From: Microbacterium sp. A20
GTDB taxonomy: Bacteria; Actinomycetota; Actinomycetes; Actinomycetales; Microbacteriaceae
Direction: 5' to 3'
DNA: 40,792 bases
Assembly: GCF_004794515.1 (NCBI RefSeq)
Contig: NZ_SSDF01000077.1
Span: forward strand, 1 to 40,792
In this document: one piece after another, positions 24,330 to 32,858 of the stretch
Layout of the letters: the number at the start of each line of letters is the position of its first letter
Numbering within the stretch: position 1 is the stretch's first letter
Translations under genes and position numbers: made by a program
Notes under the pieces: generated by a model
What the model was told of the DNA's origin: nothing
Database searches by the model: none
Seen by the model: only the letters and a program-made list of their open reading frames with translations

Positions 24330-24413
24330 ATGCTCGACTTCATCTCCTTCCCAAATCCTTTCCGAGATCGCGTCGGACCAAACCGGGCCTCCGAAGTAGG
24401 TGGCAGCTCATGA
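24330..24413 (+). CDS. Short leader ORF, 27 aa, coupled to the next gene
   Basis: GAGGAACTT precedes an ATG that encodes MLDFISFPNPFRDRVGPNRA and ends GGSS. The TGA overlaps the ATG of the next gene (ATGA). With the upstream hairpin it could gate translation of the larger gene, or be the surviving N-terminus of a lost gene. Confidence 0.5.
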   Translation: MLDFISFPNPFRDRVGPNRASEVGGSS

Positions 24414-25810
24414 CTCATGCCGAGCGACGAGACCGGAGGACGGTGGAGACGTTGGCGCTGGCGCAAATGCCGTCGCGAACGCCACTGCATCCGAGGCGCG
24501 CAGCGTTGCGCACGGACCCATTCTGGTCGAGTGTATGGCGCACCGGATCGACCGGCGACTGGTACTCCGCGGACGACTTCCGCGCGCTTGCCGCAGCGGA
24601 CCTTTCGGCCGCCCCTTCGTGGCTGACGATGACCGAGGAGGACGCGCAGTCGAGGGTCCTTGCTCCCCGAAACCGCGAGAAGGTCTACCGCACAATCGCT
24701 GCACTGGATCAGTGGCGCACGATGACAGTCGAGCAGCTAGAAGCCCTCACCGATATGAAGAAGTTCGCGGCCGGCGAATGCTCGATTCTGTCAGCAATGT
24801 GGAACGCCGGTCTCGTCGAACTCTGCCAGATGGGCGCGCTGTTTCTACCTGGAGAGCGTCTCCGCGATGGTCTACTCGTTCGGCCAACCAAGCCCAGTGC
24901 TCTGCTGCGCGAGCTCGAGAGCCAGATGTCCTACGCCGAGTGGGTTTCAACGACGGCCGGCGCGCCGTTCGATGCCGACCGACAGTTCGCCCGTCACAAC
25001 GTCATCGCGACCGAATTCGGCCTGCGAATGGCAGAGTTCGGCAACGTCGGCATGGTGCTCGGCGAGAAGCTCAGCAGCATGGCGCGCCTCGCGTACGACG
25101 GTCTCCGCGACCCTGTTCCGACCACGGGAGCGTCTGGCGGTTCCGACCTCACGCTCGTGCGAACGGACGGTCTTAGGATCGCGGTCGAGGTCACCGCGTC
25201 AGTCCACAGTGGATGGTTCTACGACAAGGTCGAGCGTCTCGTCCGTATCCTTCACCGACGCTCTCTCGCACACACTGGGTTGTGCGTTCTGTTCGTGGTT
25301 GCACCTCGACGCGAGACGGCGTCGCAGGCACCGCGCGAGGTACTGAGAAAGGTGAAGCAGGACATCCAGAAGGCTGTCCGCGCGTATCCCGGCACACGCA
25401 CCGACCCCACCGCCGCGCGCATCGGAATCGCGAGCTGGGTGGATCTGTTTCCCGACGCGGAGACCGCGTGCGCGAATCTTCGGATGCTGCCGGTCGAGCG
25501 CCCCACAGGCCGTGACTACCTCGGTGATCCGGATGACGAGAACGTATGGGAGTGGGCACACTACCTCGACGCCGCATCCGTGCCGTTCGCGCCGCAAAAT
25601 GCAGAGATGATGACTGCCGTCATGGACAACGCCGCAGGTCTCCGGGGAGTCCCTCACGCCGTTCGTACGAGTAGCAACCGTCCGTCGCTCATCGATCTGT
25701 GCATGGCACGAACCGGGTTCGACATCGCCGGCCAGGCGGACGGCACGAAGAGCCTCGTTCGTCGTGGCGCCGTGGGGGCGCCTAAGCTCCCCGCGCGGCT
25801 GGTGTATTAG
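24410..25810 (+). CDS. Replication-relaxation-like protein (winged helix plus nuclease-like domain)
   Basis: A 466-aa protein. After a polar N-terminus, residues about 85-150 (NREKVYRTIAALDQWRTMTVE, then ILSAMWNAGLVEL) form a winged helix of the kind in the replication-relaxation family found on actinobacterial and firmicute ICEs and plasmids. A RHNVIATEFGLRMAE helix follows near 205, then SDLTLVRTDG-IAVEVTAS near 245-265 with a downstream Lys, as in PD-(D/E)xK-like domains. I read it as a DNA-processing protein of the element. The start at 24410 is chosen for its overlap with the leader ORF; an open frame back to 24170 crosses the hairpin and is rejected. Confidence 0.6.
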   Translation: MTHAERRDRRTVETLALAQMPSRTPLHPRRAALRTDPFWSSVWRTGSTGDWYSADDFRALAAADLSAAPSWLTMTEEDAQSRVLAPRNREKVYRTIAALDQWRTMTVEQLEALTDMKKFAAGECSILSAMWNAGLVELCQMGALFLPGERLRDGLLVRPTKPSALLRELESQMSYAEWVSTTAGAPFDADRQFARHNVIATEFGLRMAEFGNVGMVLGEKLSSMARLAYDGLRDPVPTTGASGGSDLTLVRTDGLRIAVEVTASVHSGWFYDKVERLVRILHRRSLAHTGLCVLFVVAPRRETASQAPREVLRKVKQDIQKAVRAYPGTRTDPTAARIGIASWVDLFPDAETACANLRMLPVERPTGRDYLGDPDDENVWEWAHYLDAASVPFAPQNAEMMTAVMDNAAGLRGVPHAVRTSSNRPSLIDLCMARTGFDIAGQADGTKSLVRRGAVGAPKLPARLVY

Positions 25811-26139
25811 TGTGCTCGACATAGTCGGTGCGAGTGTCATCAGGCGCTCCTCGCCGAGGCGGAAAGCGCGGTTAATTTCGAGAAGGGCTTAAGCGTTACC
25901 GCGGAGCCTTTGAAGCGAGCTCTCACCTACCCAGCCCCACAATTTTACTGCCTGGCCGTTCACAGACGTCAAGACCAGGTATCGCATCGAGAGCAGCCCG
26001 ATCTCACTTCAATGTCTGGCCCATCACCGATGAAGACCAGTTATCCGCACTATCGGCGCCAAGCCCCATTCTCCGGAGTCGAGAGCGAATCGGCCGGGAT
26101 TGCTCACGTTTGGTGAGTCTACTGAATGCGACACTCGTC

Positions 26140-26230
26140 GGCACTCACACTCGGTCGATTGATGCCCGTTGAGCTCGAGACCATGGTCAACCAGAACTTG
26201 GGCCTCGCGGCCTAACCAAAACTGTCACCT
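26140..26230 (+). mobile_element. IS3-family transposase 3' relic (copy 2)
   Basis: It encodes LGRLMPVELETMVNQNLGLAA and then a stop, the classic end of IS3-group transposases, followed by CCAAAACTGTCACCT. It aligns over about 85 bases with the relic at 18511-18592 in the same orientation. The rest of 25811-26390 shows no gene; no upstream transposase remains. Confidence 0.68.
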
Positions 26231-26390
26231 CTCCGCAAAGCAGACGCACTAAAAACTCCCCGCCCCCGATACGCGAAGCCGGCCACCTCACCCGTGCCGG
26301 ACGAACACATGGTTGTGATCACAGTGGGCCGCTGCGAGGCTGAGACAAACGACTACCCGCGATGCAGCGGACGCGACTCGGGAGGCGACG

Positions 26391-28265
26391 ATGGTGCACA
26401 ACGAAGCGACGACGGCGATCAAGCGGCAGCAGGAGGCACTGAAGGCGACACTGCCGTTCACTGATACGCGGGACTTCGAAGCCGCTGACCGGGGGTTCCT
26501 CGGAACCCTCAGCCCCGCGGTCGTGCACGACGAGGACGGCAACGTCGTCTGGGACGCGAACAGCTACGACTTCATCACCGGCGACGCCCCCGACACCGTC
26601 AACCCGAGCCTCTGGCGCCAGTCGACCCTCGTCGCCAAGCACGGCCTGTTCGAGGTCCTCGAAGGCGTCTACCAAGTGCGCGGGTTCGACCTGTCGAACG
26701 TGAGCTTCATCGAGTCCGACACCGGCGTGATCGTGATCGACCCGCTCATCTCCAAGGAGACCGCCGAAGCAGCCCTCAGCCTGTACAGGCAGCACCGTGG
26801 TGAGCGTCCGGTGGTCGCCGTCATCTTCACGCACAGCCACATCGACCACTTCGGCGGCATCTTCGGCATCGTCTCCAAGGACGACGTCGAGTCCGGCCGT
26901 GTCGAGATCATCGCGCCGGAGGGCACCGTCGCCGAAGCCGTGGCCGAGAACGTGTACGCGGGTACCGCGATGGGCAGGCGGGCCGGATACATGTACGGTG
27001 CCGCGCTCGAGCGCAGTGCGAAGGGAGCGCTCGGGGCGGGGCTCGGGCAGACGACATCGACCGGTCACGCCGGCATCATCCCACCGACCATCGAGATCGC
27101 CGCGACCGGAGAGACCCACACCATCGACGGCCTCGAGATCGAGTTCCAGATGGCGCCGGGCACCGAGGCTCCGGCCGAGATGCACTTCCTGTTCCCGAAG
27201 TACCGGGCCCTGTGCATGGCCGAGAACGCCACCCACACCCTGCACAACCTGCTGACTCTGCGTGGCGCGCTCGTGCGCGATCCCCATGTCTGGTCGCGGT
27301 ACCTGACCGAGGCCATCGAACGCTACGGCGACCAGGCCGATGTCGTCTTCACCTCCCACCACTGGCCGACCTGGGGCAACGCCGAGATCCTCGAGTTCCT
27401 CGGCCTCCAGCGAGACCTTTACTCCTATCTGCACGATCAGACCCTGCGGATGACGAACCAGGGCATGACCGGCGCCGAGATCGCCGAAGAGATCCAGCTG
27501 CCCCCGATCCTGGAGAACTCCTGGCACGCCCGCGGCTACTACGGCAGCGTCAGCCACAACGTCAAGGCGATCTACCAGCGGTACATGGGCTGGTTCGACG
27601 GCAACCCCGCCCGCCTCTGGCCACACCCGCCCCAGGCACTCGGAGAGCGCTACGTCGCACTCGCCGGCGGCATCGACCGCATCGTCGAAGCCGCGCAGAC
27701 CGCCTACGACGACGGCGACTTCCGATGGGCGGCGACACTCCTCGACCACGCGATCTTCACCGAACCGGAGAACACCGCGGTGCGCGAGCTCTACGCGGCG
27801 ACACTCGAGCAGCTGGCGTACGGTGCCGAGAACGGCACCTGGCGGAACTTCTACATGTCCGGTGCGACCGAGCTGCGCAGCGGCAACTTCGGCACTCCGA
27901 CCACGACGAATGCGCCCGAGATCGTGGCGCAGCTCACGGCGGAGCAGCTGTTCGACTCGGTTGCGATCTCCGTCGACGGTCCCCGTGCCTGGGATCTCGA
28001 AGTCGCGCTCGACTTCACGCTGACGGACGAGGATCGGAACTTCCGGGTCACGCTCAGAAACGGCGTGCTCGTCTACGTCGAAAAGCCCGCGGACTCTTCC
28101 ACCGCCCAGGCATCGCTGTCTCTGACGAAGCCGCGGCTGCTCGCGCTGGTCGCAGGCGACACCGACAGCCCGGGCGTGGAGATGACCGGGGACAGCTCAG
28201 CCTTCGGCACTCTCACTTCGGTGCTCACCGCCGGCGACCCGGGGTTCGACATCGTCACACCCTGA
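26391..28265 (+). CDS. Alkyl/aryl-sulfatase, metallo-beta-lactamase fold
   Basis: A 624-aa enzyme of the SdsA1/YjcS group that hydrolyses primary alkyl sulfates such as SDS to an alcohol and sulfate. The metal-binding THSHIDH motif is at 147-153; AENATHTLHN (about 281-290) and SHHWPTWG (about 318-325) supply further ligands; a helical dimerisation domain follows, and the last 125 residues form the SCP2-like substrate domain (ISVDGPRAWDLEVALDF and following). No signal peptide is seen, so it is probably cytosolic, unlike secreted SdsA1. GGGAGG lies before the ATG. It stands alone. Confidence 0.92.
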   Translation: MVHNEATTAIKRQQEALKATLPFTDTRDFEAADRGFLGTLSPAVVHDEDGNVVWDANSYDFITGDAPDTVNPSLWRQSTLVAKHGLFEVLEGVYQVRGFDLSNVSFIESDTGVIVIDPLISKETAEAALSLYRQHRGERPVVAVIFTHSHIDHFGGIFGIVSKDDVESGRVEIIAPEGTVAEAVAENVYAGTAMGRRAGYMYGAALERSAKGALGAGLGQTTSTGHAGIIPPTIEIAATGETHTIDGLEIEFQMAPGTEAPAEMHFLFPKYRALCMAENATHTLHNLLTLRGALVRDPHVWSRYLTEAIERYGDQADVVFTSHHWPTWGNAEILEFLGLQRDLYSYLHDQTLRMTNQGMTGAEIAEEIQLPPILENSWHARGYYGSVSHNVKAIYQRYMGWFDGNPARLWPHPPQALGERYVALAGGIDRIVEAAQTAYDDGDFRWAATLLDHAIFTEPENTAVRELYAATLEQLAYGAENGTWRNFYMSGATELRSGNFGTPTTTNAPEIVAQLTAEQLFDSVAISVDGPRAWDLEVALDFTLTDEDRNFRVTLRNGVLVYVEKPADSSTAQASLSLTKPRLLALVAGDTDSPGVEMTGDSSAFGTLTSVLTAGDPGFDIVTP

Positions 28266-28280
28266 CGCCAGAGGACAGCT

Positions 28281-28502
28281 CTACCGATCAGCGTCGAGCG
28301 AGATCAAGTACTCCGCGTTGCCGCGCATCGCCTGCTTGTACCTGTCGAGCTCCCCGGCGTGGACGTGATCAGCCAGCAGGGCGAGCAGAGTTCCGAGTGC
28401 CCTGTTCACTTCACCAGCTTCATGCAGCGTCAGCGCCTCGAACGCGCCCAGAGCAACGTCGTCGGGGAACTCTTCGCGAGCCCGACGGAACACCTCCGCG
28501 GA
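28281..28502 (-). pseudogene. C-terminal fragment of a TPR-repeat protein
   Basis: The frame AEVFRRAREEFPDDVALGAF, then LTLHEAGEVNRALGTLLALLADH and LDRYKQAMRGNAEYL, fits the end of a short tetratricopeptide protein common in Actinobacteria. Its 5' part is missing: at about 28502 it runs directly into the LPATG end of another gene on the same strand. Confidence 0.6.
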
Positions 28503-29262
28503 CTCCCCGTGGCGGGGAGAGGCGCGATGAACGTGTTCGTGAAGACGATGCCGGTGGTCTGATCCGCGATCGTGACGGTGGCGGATGCGCCAGGCGATTC
28601 CTGACCGTCCACGGTCACCGTGGTCGCGGCCGCTCCGCCGGTGTCTGTCTCGGTGATCACGCAGTCGCTGCCGGAGGGCACTCCCTCGATCTGCGCCGTC
28701 GATCGGCTCGGTCCTCCGATCTCATATGTCGAGTCGTGGACGACCAGGCCGGGATCCGGGTGGGACGCATCGATGAGCACGCACGTCACCTGCACCGGGA
28801 AGAGCCGTGAGATGCCGTCTGCGCCCGACCCGTCGACGATCTTCGCGATGCGGAGGTCACCGGTGGTGAACACGTTGGTGATCGCCACAGACGTCTGGTC
28901 CGGCGATTCCATATCCGGGAGCGGTTCGAGCTCCGCCGTGTTTCCCGTGATGATCTCTCCCGTCTGACCTCCCTCCGTGACGACGAGGGTCGTGTACTCA
29001 GCGTCCGCGGATTCCGTCTCGGAGACCGCGCACTCGGCGCCCTGGGGAAGTTCAGTCCAGGTCACCGTCCCTCCGTCGGCGATCGTTCGGGTCATGGGCT
29101 CCAGCGCCTGCACCTGCTGCTCGTTCCAGACGCATTCGAGAGTCACTTCGAAGGGCCCGTACGCGACGGGTTCGCCGTTCGCCGCGACTGCCCCTCCGTT
29201 ATCGACGGTTTTTGACACCGAGATCTGCGCGTCTTCAAGAGCTCGGACCGCCAAACAATCGG
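28503..29262 (-). pseudogene. DUF5979 surface-protein fragment with an LPATG end, truncated at both ends
   Basis: About 250 codons with two DUF5979 repeats. The first runs ISVSKTVDNGG to TNVFTTG; the second runs LRIAKIVDGSG to VFTNTFIAPLPATGS. The cell-wall sorting motif LPATG is present, but the membrane helix and basic tail that should follow are replaced by the TPR fragment. No signal peptide or proper start exists upstream: the homology begins abruptly near 29250. It is related in domain type to the intact protein at 37598-39463, so it is a dead member of the same surface family. Confidence 0.7.
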
Positions 29263-29432
29263 GCTCTCACTGCCGAGATCGCCGCACGTGACAGCACACA
29301 CGCATCCTGAGGCGGACGATAGCCGCTGACGGGAAAGAGCCTGCGGTGCAGGTCGCGAACGCGACCACGTGATCATGCGGGGCGACCGACTGCACCGCAG
29401 GCCATCGGCAGCCACTGGGAGGAACCGCTGAT

Positions 29433-29591
29433 ATGCCCCCCTCTCCCGGTGCGTCGGGCGCGGTCACTGCCACCGGTGTGACCGACGCTGTGGCGAACGG
29501 CGGCGCGATCGCCACCGCGACCCCCGACACCGGCACCGGCACCGGCACCGGCACCGGCACCGACCAGGCAGCCGTCTTGTCCGCGGTCTAA
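29433..29591 (+). CDS. Small Gly/Thr/Ala-rich peptide, 52 aa
   Basis: GGGAGGAACC precedes the ATG by about 9 bases. The product starts MPPSPGASGAVTATGVTDAV, has a run of five TG dipeptides, and ends DQAAVLSAV. Third-position GC is very high in this frame, better than on the opposite strand where the repeat would give poly-(PV) or poly-(RC). No Cys or membrane helix. Function unknown. Confidence 0.5.
   Translation: MPPSPGASGAVTATGVTDAVANGGAIATATPDTGTGTGTGTGTDQAAVLSAV
29529..29558 (+). repeat. ACCGGC hexanucleotide tandem repeat (5 copies)
   Basis: Five perfect copies of ACCGGC encode the Thr-Gly run of the 52-aa peptide. Copy number may vary by replication slippage without breaking the frame. 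The following 29592-29887 holds no supported gene. Confidence 0.8.
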
Positions 29592-29887
29592 CGGGACATC
29601 CCCGTAGGCGGTGCCGTATTCGAAGGTGACCTGCCGGTCGCCTTGTCACCCTTCGTTGGATCCCCCTGTGCAAGTCTGTAGTCCAGATCAGACGACGATG
29701 GCCTCGTCCTTGTCGCCTTGAGTGCCTTTCAAGAAATCGCAACCGTCCGCGTAAGGAACCCGGGATACCGGCGTCTCTCCGATTGAAAACGTGAGGTGTC
29801 CGCTGCCGGATCCGTCACGCATCACTCCGCACGGAGGTGGAAGAACGGATCGTGCTCCCCAGCACGTCCCTTCATTATTTTCAGACC

Positions 29888-30097
29888 TCAGCTCTCCGGC
29901 GACCCGTCGAACTCAACCTCAGAAAAGTCGTCCTCGCCGGTCGCGATGCGCGCCGCACGCCGCTCCAGAAGGTTCGCCGAAACCAGATGCATGTCTGGCT
30001 CCACGCCGTCCTCGGCCAGCCGACGGAACTCCGCTGCGGCGTTCTGGAGAGTCGCCACTTTCTTCGCCCTCGTCTCACGGTCCACATCAACCTCCAT
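29888..30097 (-). CDS. Small helical protein, 69 aa, paralogue A
   Basis: It starts MEVDVDRETRAKKVATLQNAAAEF and ends DDFSEVEFDG. The pattern L..AA..FR, PD.HL, LE.RA.RI..GE is shared with the 78-aa product at 31955-32191. This implies a two-helix family scattered in this small-gene field. No known domain recognised. Confidence 0.6.
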   Translation of the reverse strand: MEVDVDRETRAKKVATLQNAAAEFRRLAEDGVEPDMHLVSANLLERRAARIATGEDDFSEVEFDGSPES

Positions 30098-30368
30098 GTT
30101 TTGCCCGCCGGCCGAGGCTGCTCCGGGAGGCAGCTGCTGCGGCAGGAGATGTCCAGTGGTCGGGACCCGCCCGCTGGGGAAGCTGGTCGGGGTCCCGACC
30201 CGCTACGACCACCTAGGACTACGGCCGCAACTTCGAGGCACTGGGGATGCCCCGCGCTTCCACCGTACGAACGGGCCACAGGACCGACAAGAGGTTGTAA
30301 TCTCCCTCCTGCTCCGGTAACGAAGCCGCTCGGCCACCACCTACCACGGGGCTCCTGCGCCGCCGGGC

Positions 30369-30536
30369 TCAGTCGCCTGAGCCTTCGCGCCGGCGCCGCA
30401 ATGGCGAGGCTGGAGCCGGATGCTTCTGCTCGTACTCCTCGCGGCTGCGTAGAGATGTTTGCCCCAAAGGCTTGTTTCGGTCCAAAGCCTTCTGGCCATC
30501 AGCGATCAGTTTCGCGAACTGCTCGTCGAGAGTCAT
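30369..30536 (-). CDS. Small basic protein, 55 aa
   Basis: AAGGGG precedes the ATG at 30536. It encodes MTLDEQFAKLIADGQKALDR, a middle RSREEYEQKH and a basic end LRRRREGSGD. Coding pattern is good throughout. Function unknown. The 30537-30855 interval upstream shows no further supported gene. Confidence 0.5.
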   Translation of the reverse strand: MTLDEQFAKLIADGQKALDRNKPLGQTSLRSREEYEQKHPAPASPLRRRREGSGD

Positions 30537-30855
30537 GGCTACCCCTTCTGTCCCTGAGAATCAAATGATCGTCATTCGAGAGACGTCCTGGTCCGCGCCA
30601 CGCTACGCCACCTTCCTGGACGATTCGAGACCACCTCGGGTAGCTACGTATACGCACGACCTCACGGCCGAATCTCTGTGTGACGACGATTTTCGCGCCG
30701 ATGAGACGTCGGGTTATCCCCGTCTCGCTGGGCATACCCGAGGCCCAGGGGCGCGTCTCTATCCCCTCCCCGGAGAGACTCCCCCTCATGTTGCGGTAGA
30801 GCCGCCGCGCGATGAGCGCTGGCCCTGTGCCCGGCACAGCGAAGGAGCTGATTTC

Positions 30856-30989
30856 ATGGACGACACGATCCCAGCGCCTCCGCTGGCCGTGGCTCTCTCC
30901 ACCGCACCCGCCGACAACATCGTTTTCCCTTGCGATACATCGGCGTACTCGAGACCGTCGCGGCCGCGGTCTTCGCGATCGCGTCCTGA
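30856..30989 (+). pseudogene. Short frameshifted ORF with a good ribosome site
   Basis: GAAGGAG lies before an ATG for MDDTIPAPPLAVALSTAPAD. Near 30930 coding character moves by one base to RYIGVLETVAAAVFAIAS, which stops at 30989, 8 bases before the next small ORF. It is probably a frameshifted small membrane protein of about 44 aa. Confidence 0.35.
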
Positions 30990-30997
30990 TCTCCCCC

Positions 30998-31126
30998 ATG
31001 CGGAGCAAGAAGCACGTCGCCGTCGGAGGCTATTCCGCAGCCCTTGCGGCGGCACTGGTGCTCGCTCTGGGCCTCGGCTTCTGGTGGTGCTTGCCGCGTC
31101 TGCTCTCGTCCTTCCTGGCTTCCTAG
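30998..31126 (+). CDS. Small membrane protein, 42 aa
   Basis: MRSKKHVAVGG is followed by a hydrophobic helix (YSAALAAALVLALGLGFWW) and LPRLLSSFLAS. One membrane span with a basic cytosolic start. Third-position GC is consistent. There is no clear ribosome site, but it may be coupled to the stop just upstream. Confidence 0.4.
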   Translation: MRSKKHVAVGGYSAALAAALVLALGLGFWWCLPRLLSSFLAS

Positions 31127-31404
31127 CCCTGCGGACCCTCGTGCGGCGCACTTTCCCGGAGTTCGTGCTCGACCCCTGACGTACGTATGTATGCGTATAT
31201 CTCTTGACTATGTAGGTCGGGATGATGGGAAACACACCAGCGTCGTCTCCCCAGTCGGCGCCGGTCGCCTGCGGTGTGGATGATCACTCCCAATGACCAG
31301 CCGGTCGCCATTGTGCGACTCGCACCGCAGGCTATTCATGGGCGAGGGAAACCATCAATCGCGCACCCTGAGCCACGCCGCAGGGACGTCAAGGAGGTCG
31401 TGAG

Positions 31405-31653
31405 ATGGGCACGGGCAGGAAGCGCATGAGGCTTATACGGGAGCGGCTTCAGCTCCGATTACACTGGCTCGTCGCGGGCGCTGTTCTCGCCGTCATCGTG
31501 CTCATCGGACTGCTGATAGTCGGCGTGACTATGGAATCAGCACCCATCACGTTCATGGCCGGCGGCGGCATCGCCGCCGCCGGACTCGCATGGGGCATCG
31601 GCTACGCGACCATTACACTGCAACGCCTCCGGCTGACGAGAATCGTCGAGTGA
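31405..31653 (+). CDS. Small two-helix membrane protein, 82 aa
   Basis: AGGAGG lies 6 bases before the ATG. A basic N-terminus (KRMRLIRERLQLR) leads to helix 1 (about 22-42, LVAGAVLAVIVLIGLLIVGV) and helix 2 (about 49-68), then a basic C-terminus. Both ends should be cytosolic. No function recognised. Confidence 0.68.
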   Translation: MGTGRKRMRLIRERLQLRLHWLVAGAVLAVIVLIGLLIVGVTMESAPITFMAGGGIAAAGLAWGIGYATITLQRLRLTRIVE

Positions 31654-31727
31654 CGGCGCCGACCCTGACCCGTCGATCCCGGTCCGAAACCGCATGCTGA
31701 CACGACGCCGAGAGATCGGGCGACCAG

Positions 31728-31958
31728 ATGACAGACCAGCGTGAGTGGCTGATGCACCCCATCGGATCACATACCTCGGCACCTCCGGCATCGGCGATCC
31801 TATGGCGGAATCACGAACCTCACAAATCCCCTACATGGCTGGTCTTTCCGACGGTCTACGCCGCATGCGCCGGCCGCCGGAAAGACAACCCCGAGGATGC
31901 TCCCGCTCCAGACTCCCTCGCGCGCAGGCGCCCCGAAGAAACGCGAGCCGACGCATGA
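31728..31958 (+). CDS. Possible small protein, 76 aa
   Basis: It encodes MTDQREWLMHPIGSHTSAPP to RRRPEETRADA. The stop overlaps the ATG of the next gene (ATGA), which is the main support; there is no ribosome site and no recognisable domain. Confidence 0.3.
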   Translation: MTDQREWLMHPIGSHTSAPPASAILWRNHEPHKSPTWLVFPTVYAACAGRRKDNPEDAPAPDSLARRRPEETRADA

Positions 31959-32191
31959 ACGACCCTGGCAGTGCTTTGATGGGCCAAGCCTGGTCCCAGA
32001 GGAAAGCACGGATTCTCCGCGACGCCGCAGAGATTTTTCGCACGGGGGCAGCGGACACACGAGATCCCGATCTGCACCTCAGCACCGCATTCCAGCTCGA
32101 ACAACGTGCCGTCCGGATTCTTGCCGGCGAGCCCGACCCACCGCCTGGCCCTGGGAATTTCAACGCCCCTGATGCCCGACCTCAGCGGTGA
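31955..32191 (+). CDS. Small helical protein, 78 aa, paralogue B
   Basis: It starts MNDPGSALMGQAWSQRK. ILRDAAEIFRTGA, DPDLHLSTAFQLEQRAVRILAGE aligns well with the 29888-30097 product, including the PD-x-HL and LE/LEQRA positions. The tail is Pro-rich. Function unknown. Confidence 0.55.
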   Translation: MNDPGSALMGQAWSQRKARILRDAAEIFRTGAADTRDPDLHLSTAFQLEQRAVRILAGEPDPPPGPGNFNAPDARPQR

Positions 32192-32268
32192 GATTGTCGA
32201 CGTGGCGATCGCTCAGAGCCGTAGTGCTGGCCCTTCGTTCAGAAACCTATTGGGAAACGGAGACTCTC

Positions 32269-32808
32269 ATGTCAAGGACAATGATCATCGTCGGAAGTGT
32301 TCGACCAGGCCGCATCGGACTCCCGATTGCTCGCTGGGTGCAGGAGCGAGCGAACGCGGCCGGGCTTGACGTCGATTTCGCTGATCTTGCAGAGATTAAC
32401 CTGCCGTTTCTCGACGAACCGTCCGTGCCCGAGCTGAACCTCCCGCAGGAGAAAAATCACACTCGCGCATGGAGCGAGCGTGTCAAAGCCGCGTCGGCCA
32501 TCATCTTGATCAGTCCGGAGTACAACCACGGATACTCGCCTGCGCTAAAGAACGCACTCGACTACCTTTTCACCGAATGGCAACGCAAGCCCGTCGCGAT
32601 CGTCAGCTATGGCGGACTCAGTGGAGGAACGCGCGCAGCGAGCGCGCTTGAATCAGTGCTTGCGTTCTTGGGGGTGATCCGCACGCTGGAGAATGCGGCC
32701 ATCCCGCATGCCGGACAGCGCGTGATCGATGGTCGCTTCGAAGCGACCGAAAGAGATGAGAAGCAGCTCGCGCCTGTCATTGCGGAATTGGTCGCAGGCC
32801 TGGCCTGA
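32269..32808 (+). CDS. NADPH-dependent FMN reductase family protein
   Basis: A 179-aa flavodoxin-fold protein. The FMN phosphate loop is GSVRPGRIG (residues 9-17), and the family signature SPEYNHGYSPALKNALDYL is near 83-101, followed by VSYGGLSGGTRA. Such enzymes reduce flavins or quinones with NAD(P)H. It starts at the ATG after ACGGAG, and lies 50 bases before an SDR gene on the same strand, so the two may be co-transcribed. Confidence 0.88.
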   Translation: MSRTMIIVGSVRPGRIGLPIARWVQERANAAGLDVDFADLAEINLPFLDEPSVPELNLPQEKNHTRAWSERVKAASAIILISPEYNHGYSPALKNALDYLFTEWQRKPVAIVSYGGLSGGTRAASALESVLAFLGVIRTLENAAIPHAGQRVIDGRFEATERDEKQLAPVIAELVAGLA

Positions 32809-32858
32809 GCACGTCGCGTCTACGTTTGATGCACTCAACACAAGTGAGGAAGAAGGCC

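Noticed and set aside
24170..24409. Upstream extension of the replication-relaxation-like gene
   Set aside because: It would cross a perfect hairpin and a strong ribosome site, and its residues lack the composition of the rest of the protein.
26319..27749. Long 476-codon frame antisense to the sulfatase
   Set aside because: It mirrors the sulfatase codons, has low-complexity Val/Gly/Asp composition and no domain. High GC creates such antisense frames.
27212..28810. 532-codon plus-strand frame overlapping the sulfatase 3' half
   Set aside because: Extremely Arg-rich frame-shifted shadow of the sulfatase; no ribosome site and no recognisable motif.
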